Positions 16,455 through 25,216 of a stretch of 64,000 bases of DNA are shown here, one piece after another. The notes beneath the pieces are model-generated. The model did no database searches, was not told the origin of the DNA, and saw only the letters and a list, made by a program, of their open reading frames with translations. A program made the translations under genes and the position numbers. This stretch comes from Curtobacterium sp. UCD-KPL2560 (GTDB lineage Bacteria > Actinomycetota > Actinomycetes > Actinomycetales > Microbacteriaceae), in contig NZ_MCIG01000002.1 in the NCBI RefSeq assembly GCF_001705035.1, forward strand, positions 3,110 through 67,109, given 5' to 3'. Within the stretch, counting starts at the first letter, position 1; each line of letters opens with the position of its first letter.

Positions 16455-17612
16455 TCAGCGTCGGCCGACGAGGCGCAGCAGGCGGGCGACGAGCCGTGCC
16501 CACCAGCCCGGCTGGTCCTGGTCGACCGTGACGGGTGCGCTCGAGGTGTCGGCGGACCGTGTCGCGTCGGCACCGTCCGGACCGAGGCCGGAGGCGACCG
16601 TCTCGGGCAGGACGACGGGCGTGCTCGCGGTGGCGCCGGTGTGCGCGGTCAGCACGGCCGCGAAGGCGGCACGGTCGATGACCGTGGGGCCGGTGGCCGG
16701 CTGCACGAGCGGCGTGGGGCGCGTGTTCGCCGAGACCGGGCTGACGGCCGGGAGGGACAGCACGAGTCGGGCCGGTTCGTCGCGGCCCGGGGCGGTCGCC
16801 TCGGCGCCGGGGGCGACCGTGGGGACCACCGGGGACGCCATCGCGGCCCGGCGCGCGGCGGCGCGGCCGACGGTCCGAGCACCGCGGTCCGCGGTGCCGC
16901 GGCCGGTGTCCGCGAGCGAACGTGACGCCGTGGCCCGGCGGGCGGCGGCGCGGTCACGGCGGTCCGACTCGGCGGCTGCGTCGGCGAGCAGGTCGGCGAA
17001 GACGGCGTGTGCGAACTCGCGGGCGGCGGTGACCTCGGCGTCGTCGTACCCGGCGACCGTGGCCTCCCAGGCGGCGAGGCGGGCGAGGTCCTCGTCACGA
17101 CGTCGGACCTCGTCCTCGAGCAGGACGATGCGTTCGATGGTGGTGCGTCCGCTGCTCGCGGCGACCTCGACGGCGAGGTCCTCGATGCGCAGGGCGATGC
17201 GCTCCGGCGGCTCCGGGAAGGCCGGGGCGCAGGCGGCGACGTGGCGGGCGCGGTCGCGGCGGCGGAAGGCGCTGGGCGCTGCCGCCTCGGATGCTCCGTC
17301 CGGTGCGGTGCGCGCGGCGTCCGGGCTGGTGCGCTCGGCGTCGGGTGTGGTGACACTCGGGTCGTGGGAGGTGGTCGCGTCGGCGGCGGCCGCGGTGTCC
17401 GCTGCGGTGGTCGGCTCGACCACGGCGGTCTGCGCGCCGTCGACCGCGGCGAGGTCGGCGGCCGCGGGGCGCTGCACCGGTCCGGTGACGGGCGGGACGA
17501 CGAGGTCGGCCAGGTACGGCGTCCGGGTGGCCGGGGCGTCCCGGAGCCACTCCTCGAGCTCGCGCCCGAACGGGTCGACGAGGGGAGCGCGTGCACCGGA
17601 CTGCGTTTCCAT
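16455..17612 (-). CDS. Uncharacterised Ala/Thr-rich coiled-coil protein
   Basis: I do not recognise this 385-residue protein. It begins METQSGARAPLVDPFGRELEEWLRD-like, then has a low-complexity Ala/Thr/Asp stretch (about 60-115). A helical, heptad-like middle (about 140-230, with TIERIVLLEDEVRRRDEDLARLA) follows, then another disordered Ala/Pro/Thr region and a short basic amphipathic C-terminus (WWARLVARLLRLVGRR). No catalytic motif or full membrane segment is apparent; the C-terminal helix could associate with membrane. TATCCT lies seven bases before the ATG, so the mRNA is probably leaderless. The reading frame is supported by G+C-biased third positions and an internally consistent protein. 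Confidence 0.65.
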   Translation of the reverse strand: METQSGARAPLVDPFGRELEEWLRDAPATRTPYLADLVVPPVTGPVQRPAAADLAAVDGAQTAVVEPTTAADTAAAADATTSHDPSVTTPDAERTSPDAARTAPDGASEAAAPSAFRRRDRARHVAACAPAFPEPPERIALRIEDLAVEVAASSGRTTIERIVLLEDEVRRRDEDLARLAAWEATVAGYDDAEVTAAREFAHAVFADLLADAAAESDRRDRAAARRATASRSLADTGRGTADRGARTVGRAAARRAAMASPVVPTVAPGAEATAPGRDEPARLVLSLPAVSPVSANTRPTPLVQPATGPTVIDRAAFAAVLTAHTGATASTPVVLPETVASGLGPDGADATRSADTSSAPVTVDQDQPGWWARLVARLLRLVGRR

Positions 17613-17656
17613 GTGACGCAGGATAGATATCACGCGCCTCGAGATGCGGCACATCC

Positions 17657-17722
17657 GCGGTGTGTCGCGGTTCCCGGGGTCCGGCGCGTGGTGTGCCACC
17701 CCGGACGTGAGCGGCGTGTCGC
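17657..17722. repeat. Three GYGGYGTGYCRC motifs upstream of the hypothetical gene
   Basis: Copies begin at 17657 (GCGGTGTGTCGC), 17688 (GTGGTGTGCCAC) and 17711 (GCGGCGTGTCGC). They lie 45-110 bp upstream of the leftward hypothetical gene starting at 17612 and just after the hydrolase stop. They could be operator-like sites, but this is only a pattern. Confidence 0.35.
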
Positions 17723-17750
17723 ACCCCGTCCCACCGTCTCTGGAGCGCGG

Positions 17751-18314
17751 TCAGCAGCGAGCGGAGAAGGCCTCGAGCAGCCGACGGCCCTCCGGCCAGT
17801 CCCCCACGCCGCTGGCCACGTTGACGTGCTGGCGGGGACCCACGCGGAGCACCTCGGCACCGAGGGTCGCCGCGAACCCCAGCGCCCGGTCGACGCCGCA
17901 GTACGGGTCGTCGTCGCTCACCACGAGGGCGGTCGGTACCTGCACCGCCCGGTTCGGGGCGCGGAACCCCGCCGCAGCCGGTGGGAACGCCGGGGTCTCG
18001 GGGTCGGGCGGTGCGACGAGGAACGCCCCGGCGACCTGTTCCGCGTGGTCGACGAGCCAGTGCGCCGCCGCCAGCACCCCGAGGCTGTGCGCCACGAGGA
18101 CGGGCCGGCGGGGCGCCGCGGCCACGGCACGCGAGATGGCGTGTGCCCAGTCCTCCGGGTCCGGTTCGGACCACGACCCGGGGGCGATGCGCACGGCGTC
18201 GGGACCGCGGTCCCGCTCCCACCGGGACTGCCAGTGCTCGGCGTCGGAGCCCCAGATGCCCGGGATCACGACCCACGGGTGGTCCACAGCGCCGTCGACG
18301 GGGAGTTCGGTCAC
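17751..18314 (-). CDS. RBBP9/YdeN-type alpha/beta hydrolase
   Basis: A compact 187-residue serine hydrolase. The start WVVIPGIWGSDAEHWQSRWE and the nucleophile elbow LVAHSLG are typical of RBBP9-like proteins; the SDDDPY segment offers the acid and RQHVN the histidine. Substrates of this family are mostly unknown. The GTG at 18314 is seven bases after TACGAT, matching the leaderless signature used by several neighbours. It appears monocistronic. Confidence 0.82.
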   Translation of the reverse strand: MTELPVDGAVDHPWVVIPGIWGSDAEHWQSRWERDRGPDAVRIAPGSWSEPDPEDWAHAISRAVAAAPRRPVLVAHSLGVLAAAHWLVDHAEQVAGAFLVAPPDPETPAFPPAAAGFRAPNRAVQVPTALVVSDDDPYCGVDRALGFAATLGAEVLRVGPRQHVNVASGVGDWPEGRRLLEAFSARC

Positions 18315-18385
18315 GGTCGGATCGTAGCCGTCGGCTCCGTTCGTGCGTCGTCCCGCGTCACCGGGTGACGCCGGACCGGTCGGCC

Positions 18386-19351
18386 TCAGTGCCCGAGGGT
18401 CTCGCGGGGGTACTCGCCGAAGCGCTTGGCGTACGCCGCCGAGAACCGGCCGAGGTGGGCGAAGCCCCAGCGGACGGCGACCTCGGCCACCGTGGTCTCG
18501 CCCGGCGTGCCGCGCTGGAGTTCCTCGCGGACGCGGTCCATGCGGACGCCGCGGAGCATCGCGTTCGGTGCCGTGCCGACCTGCCGCTGGAACGCCTGCT
18601 GGAGTCCGCGGACACTGAGGCCGACGTGCTCGGCGACGTCGGTCGTCGTGATCGGCGTGTGCGCGAAGGCGTGCAGGAACTCGATCGCCTCGCGCACACG
18701 GCTGCTCGCTCCCTCGGGCACGGGTGCCGTCGGGGCGAGCTGGCGGTGCGGGAACGTGCGGAGCATCGCGAGGGCGGTGTCGCGTGCGGTCTCGGCCATC
18801 GCGATCGGCGACACCGGTGCCGACCCGAGCACGGTCTGCGCGGCCCGACGCACCTGGGCGTTCCAGGCGCGGAGGTCCTCGGCCCGCGGGGTCTGCGCGT
18901 GGTCGAACACGAGCGGACCCGGGCCGGTCTGTCCGAGCTCGGCCGCGATGCCCTCGAGGTAGCCCCGGTCGAAGTGCACCAGGCTCTCGCGGACGTCCTG
19001 GAGCTCGAAGCGGAAGGACCCCTCGGTCGGGAACACGACGGGTGTGCCCGGCGCGTAGCTGACCTCCTCGCCGCCGGCCGTGATCGTGCCACCGCCCTGC
19101 GAGGTCCACATCACGACGTACTCGTCGTCGGTGCCGGCCTCTCCGGCGGCACGCGCGTCGAACAGCGTCGAGCGGAACGACATCGTCTGGTCGCCGACCA
19201 CCCGGAACCGGTACGAGAACGGACGTTCGGTGCGCGACCCGACGAACCCGGAGCCGTCGTACGCCCGTCCGAACGTGTCGAGGGCGTCACCGAGGTCGGT
19301 GCCCGCCGTCTCGAAGCGCGTCCGTGGGTCGGCGGGGGTCTGCATGGTCAT
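18386..19351 (-). CDS. AraC family transcriptional regulator
   Basis: The 321-residue protein has an N-terminal cupin-like ligand domain (AraC-binding-like type, about 20-190, with RPFSYRFRVVGDQ and APGTPVVFPTEG) and two C-terminal helix-turn-helix motifs (about 215-315; ITTTDVAEHVGLSVRGLQQAFQRQVG and a final WGFAHLGRFSAAYAKRFGEYP). Members of this subgroup often control stress or aromatic-compound genes. No operator is obvious. The start is ATG 19351 or the ATG two codons later; neither has a clear ribosome-binding site. Confidence 0.88.
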   Translation of the reverse strand: MTMQTPADPRTRFETAGTDLGDALDTFGRAYDGSGFVGSRTERPFSYRFRVVGDQTMSFRSTLFDARAAGEAGTDDEYVVMWTSQGGGTITAGGEEVSYAPGTPVVFPTEGSFRFELQDVRESLVHFDRGYLEGIAAELGQTGPGPLVFDHAQTPRAEDLRAWNAQVRRAAQTVLGSAPVSPIAMAETARDTALAMLRTFPHRQLAPTAPVPEGASSRVREAIEFLHAFAHTPITTTDVAEHVGLSVRGLQQAFQRQVGTAPNAMLRGVRMDRVREELQRGTPGETTVAEVAVRWGFAHLGRFSAAYAKRFGEYPRETLGH

Positions 19352-19449
19352 CAGGGGGAGCGTCCCATCCGGCACGGGCGGTGTCCGGCGTGTCCGTCCA
19401 GCGTGCGTGGACCGTCTCCCGCCGTGCGGGAAGTGGATGACCGCCTCCC

Positions 19450-19468
19450 CCGCTCGGGTGACGAGCGG
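19450..19468 (-). terminator. Small hairpin after the anti-sigma gene
   Basis: A 7-bp stem CCGCTCG/CGAGCGG with a 5-base loop lies just beyond the stop of the RsbW-like gene in the direction of transcription. It is short and only a modest terminator candidate. Confidence 0.4.
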
Positions 19469-19481
19469 TACCGGGCAGGGG

Positions 19482-19895
19482 TCAGTGCCGGCCGCGGTGC
19501 GCGGTCCAGCGGTTCCCGTCGCCGACACGCTCGTAGCGGAGGTCCTCGACGACCATCTGCACGAGCGCGAGCCCGCGGCCGCTCTCGGCGAGCCCCTCGG
19601 GCAGGTGCGCCTTCGCGGGGTCGACCGGAACCGGCACCCCGTCGTCGGTGAGCAGCACCCGCACGTCGTCCGCCCCGACGTCGAGGCGGAGCGAGCAGGA
19701 GACCGGGCGGCCGCCGGCGCCGTGCTCGATCACGTTGGAGGCGAGTTCGACCAGCGCGAGCTCGAGGGCCATCCGGTCCTCGACGGACACGTCGGGCTCG
19801 CGGTCCCACACGGACTCGAGGAACGTGTGCACCGCCGTGACGTCGTCCGGCGGGCAGGCGAGGTCGAGCACGTGGCCGCCCATGACGGGGCTCAT
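19482..19895 (-). CDS. RsbW-like anti-sigma factor kinase (HATPase)
   Basis: The 137-residue protein is a GHKL ATPase of the RsbW/SpoIIAB type. The N box ELALVELASNVIEHG, the G1 box LLTDDGVPV and the G2 box ESGRGLALVQ are all visible. Such proteins sequester a sigma factor and phosphorylate a STAS antagonist. Its ATG overlaps the stop of the STAS gene (ATGA), so the pair is co-translated, but no sigma factor gene is adjacent. Without one, a role in other partner-switching is also possible. Confidence 0.88.
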   Translation of the reverse strand: MSPVMGGHVLDLACPPDDVTAVHTFLESVWDREPDVSVEDRMALELALVELASNVIEHGAGGRPVSCSLRLDVGADDVRVLLTDDGVPVPVDPAKAHLPEGLAESGRGLALVQMVVEDLRYERVGDGNRWTAHRGRH

Positions 19896-20230
19896 CCCCA
19901 GTTCGTCACCGCGGCGTCCCCGTCCGGGTACGTCCGCAGGATCTTGTCGATGTTCGAGAGCTTGAGCACCATCTGCACCTGCTCGGACGGTGCCGCGATG
20001 CGCAGGTCACCGCCGGCCTGCCGCGCGGTCTTCAGGCAGCCGACCAGGGCGCCGAGACCGGACGAGTCCATGAACTCGACACCGGACAGTTCGACGACGA
20101 GCCGAGCGCGTCCACCGTCGACCACGGTCGCGACGGTCTCGCGGAACGTCCCCGCGCTCACCATGTTGAGCCGGCCGCTGCACTCCAGCACCGCCGTGTC
20201 CGACGAGACCTCGTGTACCTGGATGTCCAT
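19892..20230 (-). CDS. STAS-domain anti-sigma factor antagonist
   Basis: A 112-residue single STAS domain of the RsbV/SpoIIAA type. EFMDSSGLGALVGC carries the phosphorylatable serine. It should bind the downstream RsbW-like kinase when unphosphorylated and release its target. A SpoIIE-type phosphatase encoded at 46350-47657 could dephosphorylate it, which is inference from family roles only. ATG at 20230 is preceded by AGGAGGG at 20239-20245 (minus strand). Confidence 0.9.
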   Translation of the reverse strand: MDIQVHEVSSDTAVLECSGRLNMVSAGTFRETVATVVDGGRARLVVELSGVEFMDSSGLGALVGCLKTARQAGGDLRIAAPSEQVQMVLKLSNIDKILRTYPDGDAAVTNWG

Positions 20231-20286
20231 GCAGCCGCCCTCCTGATCAGTGTCGGTGCACCCAGCAACCTACCGGGTCGGTGCCG

Positions 20287-21504
20287 TCAGCCGGTACGGG
20301 TCCTCCGCGTGGCGAGGACCTGGACGACGAGCGCGGCCGTGATGAGCACCGCCATCACGCCGCCCATCGCGAGTGCCGTCCCGCCGAGCGCGCCCGCGAG
20401 CGGGGTGCCGAGCCCGCCGAGTCCGAACGTCAGCCCGCCCTGGAGCGCCGCCGCGGTCCCGGGGTGCGCCGCCCCGACGTGCTGGGTCCTCGTCATCGCG
20501 GCGGGCAGCACGAACCCCCAGGCGCCGGTCACCACGGCGAGACCGCACCACACGGGTACCGGCCCGGCACCGGTCGACGCCGCGACGAGCACGACCGAGC
20601 TGCCGACCGCGCCGACGAGCAGGCCGGTGGTGAGCAGCGCGTCCTCGGAGAACCGGCCGACGACGCGGCGGAACACCAGGGTCGTCACCACCATCGCCGT
20701 CGCGTTCGTGGCGAACACGAGCGTGTAGCGCTGCTCGCTGAAGCCGAACTGCTGCTGGAACACGAACGAGCTCGTGGCGATGTACGCGAAGAACCCCACG
20801 GTGGACAGCACCCCCGTCAGCACGGAGGCGCGGAACCTCCCGATCGCCAGCAGGTCACGGATGCGTCGACCGTTCGCGCGGAACCCCGTCCCGCCCCGGG
20901 CCGACCGCGGGAGCGTCTCCCGGAAGCGCAGGACCACCGCCACCGCGAACACGACCCCGAGCGCGGCGAGCACCACGAACATCGCCCGCCAGGTCGACAC
21001 CGTCAGCACCGCTCCCCCGGCCAGCGGTGCGACGACCGGGCCGAGGGCGTTGATCGCCGCCAGGGTGCCGAACACGCGGGCGGTCCGCGCGCCGGTCGTC
21101 GTGTCGGACACCATCGCCCGCCCGGCGACGGCACCCGCGGCCCCTGCCAGGCCCTGGACCACGCGCGCGGCGACCAGCGTCCCGACGTCGGGGGCGACCG
21201 CGCACCCGACCGAGGCGATCGCGAACCCGATCGTCCCGACGAGCAGCAGCGGGCGGCGGCCGATGCCGTCGCTGACCGGACCGGCGAGGAGCTGGCCGAC
21301 GGCGAACGCCACCAGGAACGCGGTCAGCGACAGCTGCACGGCGCCCGGTGTCGTGCCGAGTTCGCGTGCGATCGCCGGCAGCGCCGGGATGTACATGTCG
21401 GTCGCGAACGGCGAGACCCCGACGATGAGGGCGAGCGGGACGATCGGGGGCAGGGCGGCCCCGGTGGTGGCCGTCGACCCGGTCCCTGCGCGCTCCGTCG
21501 TCAC
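20287..21504 (-). CDS. MFS transporter, Bcr/CflA drug-resistance type
   Basis: A polytopic exporter of about 405 residues with roughly 12 membrane segments. The PFATDMYIPALPAIARELG start, the SDGIGRRPLLLVG loop 2-3 motif and the GRAMVSDTTTGARTARVFG region place it in the Bcr/CflA branch of drug:H+ antiporters. The substrate cannot be read from sequence. The start is uncertain: GTG at 21504 has TACCGT seven bases upstream, while an in-frame ATG at 21525 has no signal. It is not in an obvious operon. Confidence 0.85.
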   Translation of the reverse strand: MTTERAGTGSTATTGAALPPIVPLALIVGVSPFATDMYIPALPAIARELGTTPGAVQLSLTAFLVAFAVGQLLAGPVSDGIGRRPLLLVGTIGFAIASVGCAVAPDVGTLVAARVVQGLAGAAGAVAGRAMVSDTTTGARTARVFGTLAAINALGPVVAPLAGGAVLTVSTWRAMFVVLAALGVVFAVAVVLRFRETLPRSARGGTGFRANGRRIRDLLAIGRFRASVLTGVLSTVGFFAYIATSSFVFQQQFGFSEQRYTLVFATNATAMVVTTLVFRRVVGRFSEDALLTTGLLVGAVGSSVVLVAASTGAGPVPVWCGLAVVTGAWGFVLPAAMTRTQHVGAAHPGTAAALQGGLTFGLGGLGTPLAGALGGTALAMGGVMAVLITAALVVQVLATRRTRTG

Positions 21505-21642
21505 GCGCGCCACGGTACGCGCCATCGAATCGGTTCGACGGGACCAGGGCGGCGGATGCGTGCGCATCGTGCGACACCGCGGCCGTCGGACGAGTCGCAC
21601 GAGAGCGGCAGGCGGCGCGGGTGGGCGCGCGGGGCGACCCCG

Positions 21643-21690
21643 GACGGACGGGAGGCACGTGGCGGACCCGCCACGTGCCTCCCGTCCGTC
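21643..21690 (-). terminator. ppc terminator, variant of the dispersed palindrome
   Basis: A perfect 23-bp inverted repeat (21643-21665 with 21668-21690) has outer GACGGACGGGAGGC as in other copies but an inner ACGTGGCGG instead of GCGG. It lies 28 bp past the leftward ppc stop. Confidence 0.7.
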
Positions 21691-21717
21691 ACCGGGTCGC
21701 GGGGCGACCCGACCCGG

Positions 21718-24375
21718 TCACCCGGTGTTCTGCAGGCCGGCGGCGATGCCGTTCACGGTGAGCAGGAGCAGGCGGTGGTCGCCGTCCGTCGGGTCGGTGC
21801 TGCCGGACGTCCGGATCGCCCGGAGCGCACGGAGCTGCAGGTGCGACAGGGCGTCGACGTACGGGCTGCGGAGGCGCACGGCGCGGGCGAGGACGGGACG
21901 GTCCTCGAGCACGTCGCTGCCGCCCGACACCCGGAGGACCCACTCGCGGGTGCGGAGCATCTCGTCGAGCACCTGCGCCGCGAGGTCGTCGCGGTCGGCG
22001 AGCTCGAGGTACCGGCGCGCGATCTGCTCGTCGGTCTTCGCGAGCGACATCTCGACGTTCTTGATCATCGCGCCGAACAGCGGCCACTCGCGGTACGCCG
22101 TGCGCAGGAGCTCGACGTCGCCGACCGCCTGCAGCGCGGACCCGAGGCCGTACCAGCCGGCGAGGTTGATGCGCGCCTGCGTCCACGAGAAGACCCACGG
22201 GATGGCCCGGAGGTCCTCGAGCGACTCGACGCTCAGGCCGCGACGGGCCGGGCGCGAGCCGAGGGGCAGCAGGCCGATCTCCTCCATCGGCGTGACCCGC
22301 GCGAACCAGGGCGCGAAGCCGTCGGCCTTGACGAGGTCGTAGAACGCGGCGCGCGAGACGTCGTCGAGCTGCTGCGCGAGGTCGGCGAACCGGTCTGCTG
22401 CGGCCGCGGTGCGGTCCTCGTTCGACGGCGACGACGCGAACAGCGTGGCCGAGGCCATCTGCTCGAGGTGCCGGGCGGCGATGTCCTGGTCGCCGTACTG
22501 GGCGAAGATGACCTCGCCCTGCTCGGTGAGCTTCAGGCGACCGTCGATCGACCCCGGCGGCTGCGCGAGGACGGCCTCGTTCGCGGGTCCGCCGCCGCGG
22601 CCGAGCGAGCCGCCACGGCCGTGGAACAGGGTCAGCTCGACGTCGTTGTCCCGCGCCCAGTCGGCGATCCGGGCCTGGGCGTCGTACAGCGCCAGGTTGG
22701 CCGACACCGGACCGACGTCCTTCGACGAGTCCGAGTACCCGAGCATGACCTCGAGTCGACGCCCGGTCGCGGCCAGGCGGCGCTGGAAGGGTGCGGTGCG
22801 CACGGCCTCGTCGAGGATGTCGACGCTGGCGTGCAGGTCGGCGAAGGTCTCGAACAGCGGGATGACGTCGAGCACCGGCGCGGCCTCGGGCGAACCGAGC
22901 GCCGCGACGGCCAGCTCGTGCACGTTCGCCAGGTCGGCGGGCGACTGGGTGAAGGAGACGATGTAGCGGTGCGCGGCGCGGACGCCGTACCGCTGCTGGA
23001 GCTCGGCGATCGTCCGGAAGACCGCGAGGACCTCCTCCGTGGTCTCGCTCAGCGGGCCACCCGCGCGGATCTCGGCGAGGGCGGTCCGGTGCACCTGCGA
23101 GTGCTGGCGGACCTCGAGCTCGGCCAGGTGGAAGCCGAAGGTCTCCACCTGCCAGACGAGGTTCTGCAGGTCGCCGTTCGCGGTCCGTGCCGCACCGGCC
23201 GCGACGAGCGAGGCCTGGATGACCCGGAGGTCGGCGAGGAGCGCCTCGGGGCCGTCGTAGACGAGCGGGCCCTGGCCGCGGCGGGTGGCACGGATGCGGG
23301 CGGCCACGAACAGCAGCGCGCGGCGGTGGGTCTCGTTCGGGGCGCGGACGCCGATGCGCTCGGCGATGCCCGGGTCGAGGGCCTCCTGCGCGGCGACGAG
23401 CGCCTGCAGCCCGGCGTCGGCCGGGGTCTCGGCGGCGTCGAGCGTCAGGGCCGACCCGATCCGGGTCGCGGCACGGGCGAGGCCGAGCAGGATGTGCTCG
23501 GAGGCGATCTCGGCCGCCTGCCGTGTGACGTCGGCGGTCACGTGCGGGTTGCCGTCCCGGTCGCCGCCGATCCAGGTGCCGAACCGGACGAACGCCGGGG
23601 CGGTCACCGGCACGCGACCGGCGTCGTCGCCGAGCAGCCGGTCGTCGAGCAGGCGGTACACCTGCGGCACGATCTCGAACAGCGTCTGGTCGAACACGCT
23701 CATCGCGGTGCGGACCTCGTCGAGCGGGGTCGGCCGGGTCGTGCGGAGCGGCGAGGTGCGGAGGAGGGTCGTGATCTCCTCGAGCAGCCGGCGCTCGTTC
23801 TCGGCACGCGCGGTGGCGTTGCGGGCGCGGTCGCGCTCGTCGATGAGGTCCGTGATCCGTCGGACCGCCGTGGTCACCGCGCGACGGCGGGCCTCGGTCG
23901 GGTGCGCGGTGAGGACCGGGTGGAACCGGAGGTCGCGGAGCCGCTCGGCAGCGGCGTCGGCGCCGACCTGCTCGACCAGCGATGCGTAGGTCGCGGGGAA
24001 CGAGTCGCCCGCGACGCCGCCGTCGTCGCCGCGACCGCGGAGGACCCGGACGCGGTGGTGCTCCTCGGCGAGGTTCGTGAGGTGGAAGTACGTCGTGAAC
24101 GCCTGGGCCACCGCCTCGGCGCGCTCGGCCGACATGCCGGCCACGATCGCCTCGGCCCGCGCGGCACCCTCGGCGTCGGAGCCCTCGTAGGCCCCGATCA
24201 CCGCGGCCCGCAGGTCCTCGACGTCGTGCAGCAGGTCCTCGCCACCGGTCTCCCGCAGCACCCGCCCGAGCAGGTTGCCGAGGTACCGCACGTCCGCGCG
24301 CAGGTCGCTGTCGACCGCTCCGCTGACGTCGTCCCGTGCGCGCCCGTGGCGCGTCGATCCGTCGATCGCCGTCAT
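21718..24375 (-). CDS. ppc: Phosphoenolpyruvate carboxylase
   Basis: The anaplerotic enzyme converts PEP and bicarbonate to oxaloacetate. The 885-residue length is normal. Hallmarks are VLTAHPTEARRR with the catalytic histidine, the central GYSDSSKDVG, the glycine-rich FHGRGGSLGRGGGP loop and the invariant C-terminal QNTG. The ATG at 24375 follows GTGAGAGGAA. It appears to be a single-gene unit ending in the palindromic terminator. Confidence 0.97.
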   Translation of the reverse strand: MTAIDGSTRHGRARDDVSGAVDSDLRADVRYLGNLLGRVLRETGGEDLLHDVEDLRAAVIGAYEGSDAEGAARAEAIVAGMSAERAEAVAQAFTTYFHLTNLAEEHHRVRVLRGRGDDGGVAGDSFPATYASLVEQVGADAAAERLRDLRFHPVLTAHPTEARRRAVTTAVRRITDLIDERDRARNATARAENERRLLEEITTLLRTSPLRTTRPTPLDEVRTAMSVFDQTLFEIVPQVYRLLDDRLLGDDAGRVPVTAPAFVRFGTWIGGDRDGNPHVTADVTRQAAEIASEHILLGLARAATRIGSALTLDAAETPADAGLQALVAAQEALDPGIAERIGVRAPNETHRRALLFVAARIRATRRGQGPLVYDGPEALLADLRVIQASLVAAGAARTANGDLQNLVWQVETFGFHLAELEVRQHSQVHRTALAEIRAGGPLSETTEEVLAVFRTIAELQQRYGVRAAHRYIVSFTQSPADLANVHELAVAALGSPEAAPVLDVIPLFETFADLHASVDILDEAVRTAPFQRRLAATGRRLEVMLGYSDSSKDVGPVSANLALYDAQARIADWARDNDVELTLFHGRGGSLGRGGGPANEAVLAQPPGSIDGRLKLTEQGEVIFAQYGDQDIAARHLEQMASATLFASSPSNEDRTAAAADRFADLAQQLDDVSRAAFYDLVKADGFAPWFARVTPMEEIGLLPLGSRPARRGLSVESLEDLRAIPWVFSWTQARINLAGWYGLGSALQAVGDVELLRTAYREWPLFGAMIKNVEMSLAKTDEQIARRYLELADRDDLAAQVLDEMLRTREWVLRVSGGSDVLEDRPVLARAVRLRSPYVDALSHLQLRALRAIRTSGSTDPTDGDHRLLLLTVNGIAAGLQNTG

Positions 24376-24502
24376 GGGTTCCTCTCACGTCCGCCGGGCA
24401 CGCGGCCCGGGTCCCCAGCAGCGTACCGGCGGACGGCGACGCGTGACGACGCGTGACGAGGACCGTCCGGACGGACTCCGAGCGGTGCGACGGCGCCGGT
24501 GC

Positions 24503-25156
24503 TCAGGCCGTCACGGCGGGGGCGCCGTGCCCGATGGACCGCAGCACCGCACGGTCGAGCGACGCGGCCAGGTCGACCTCGGCGAGGACGGCCTCGCGCT
24601 CCTCGGCCGACCACGGTGCGGCGTCGAGTTCGGCGCGGTAGGTGTCCTCGAACGCCGCCGGGTCGGCGACCTGGTCGAAGATCGTGAAGAGCACGCCGTT
24701 CGTGTCGAAGCCGAACCGCTCCTCGAGCAGCCGGGCGAGCGACGGGCCGCCGCTGAGGTCGCCGAGGTACCGCGTGTAGTGGTGCGCCACGAACCCGCCG
24801 GGCGACGTCGCCGCGACCTCGTTCAGGCGTCGGACGTACGCCGTGGTGGCGGGCGTCGGGCAGCACAGCTCCGACCAGTCCGGGCCGACGAGGTACTCGA
24901 GGTCGGCGCGGATCGCGGGCAGCCGGGTGAGCTGCGCCGTGACGAACGGCGCCGCGACGGGGTGGTCCGCCATCCGTTCGGCGGCCCGTTCGAGTGCGGC
25001 GTAGACGACGGCGTACTGTCCGAGCAGGTCGGCGTAGTCGGCGACCTCGCACTCCCCCGCGAGCAGTCCGTGGGCCCCGGACGTGCCGGCGGCCGCGTCC
25101 GATCGGCCCGCCCGCCGCCGCAGCAGCTCGGAGAACGTCGTCACGGTCGCACCCAT
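24503..25156 (-). CDS. Biliverdin-producing heme oxygenase
   Basis: The 217-residue HmuO-type enzyme opens heme to release iron. The distal helix is seen as HHYTRYLGDLSGGPSLARLL, and the N-terminal TSGAHGLLAGE carries the probable proximal histidine (many relatives have H-x-x-A/T here). The C-terminal FDTNGVLFTIFDQV follows the family. Its start codon overlaps an IdeR/DtxR box, so expression should rise when iron is low. It is divergent from the siderophore-interacting protein gene. Confidence 0.88.
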   Translation of the reverse strand: MGATVTTFSELLRRRAGRSDAAAGTSGAHGLLAGECEVADYADLLGQYAVVYAALERAAERMADHPVAAPFVTAQLTRLPAIRADLEYLVGPDWSELCCPTPATTAYVRRLNEVAATSPGGFVAHHYTRYLGDLSGGPSLARLLEERFGFDTNGVLFTIFDQVADPAAFEDTYRAELDAAPWSAEEREAVLAEVDLAASLDRAVLRSIGHGAPAVTA

Positions 25157-25174
25157 GAGGTAAGGCTAACCTCA
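25156..25174. promoter_or_regulatory. IdeR/DtxR iron box between heme oxygenase and SIP genes
   Basis: The 19-mer TGAGGTAAGGCTAACCTCA matches the DtxR/IdeR consensus TTAGGTTAGGCTAACCTAA at 16 of 19 positions and is nearly palindromic. It overlaps the heme oxygenase start and lies 42 bp before the siderophore-interacting protein start, so one site can repress both genes. Confidence 0.88.
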
Positions 25175-25216
25175 GTGCTCGGAACGTCAAGCAGCCCACT
25201 GACAGGAAGTCCCCCG

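Noticed and set aside
20281-24456. A 1391-codon open frame on the plus strand opposite ppc and the MFS gene
   Set aside because: It is an Arg/Gly/Asp-rich shadow of the high-G+C genes on the other strand, with no domain, and ppc motifs are unmistakable on the minus strand.
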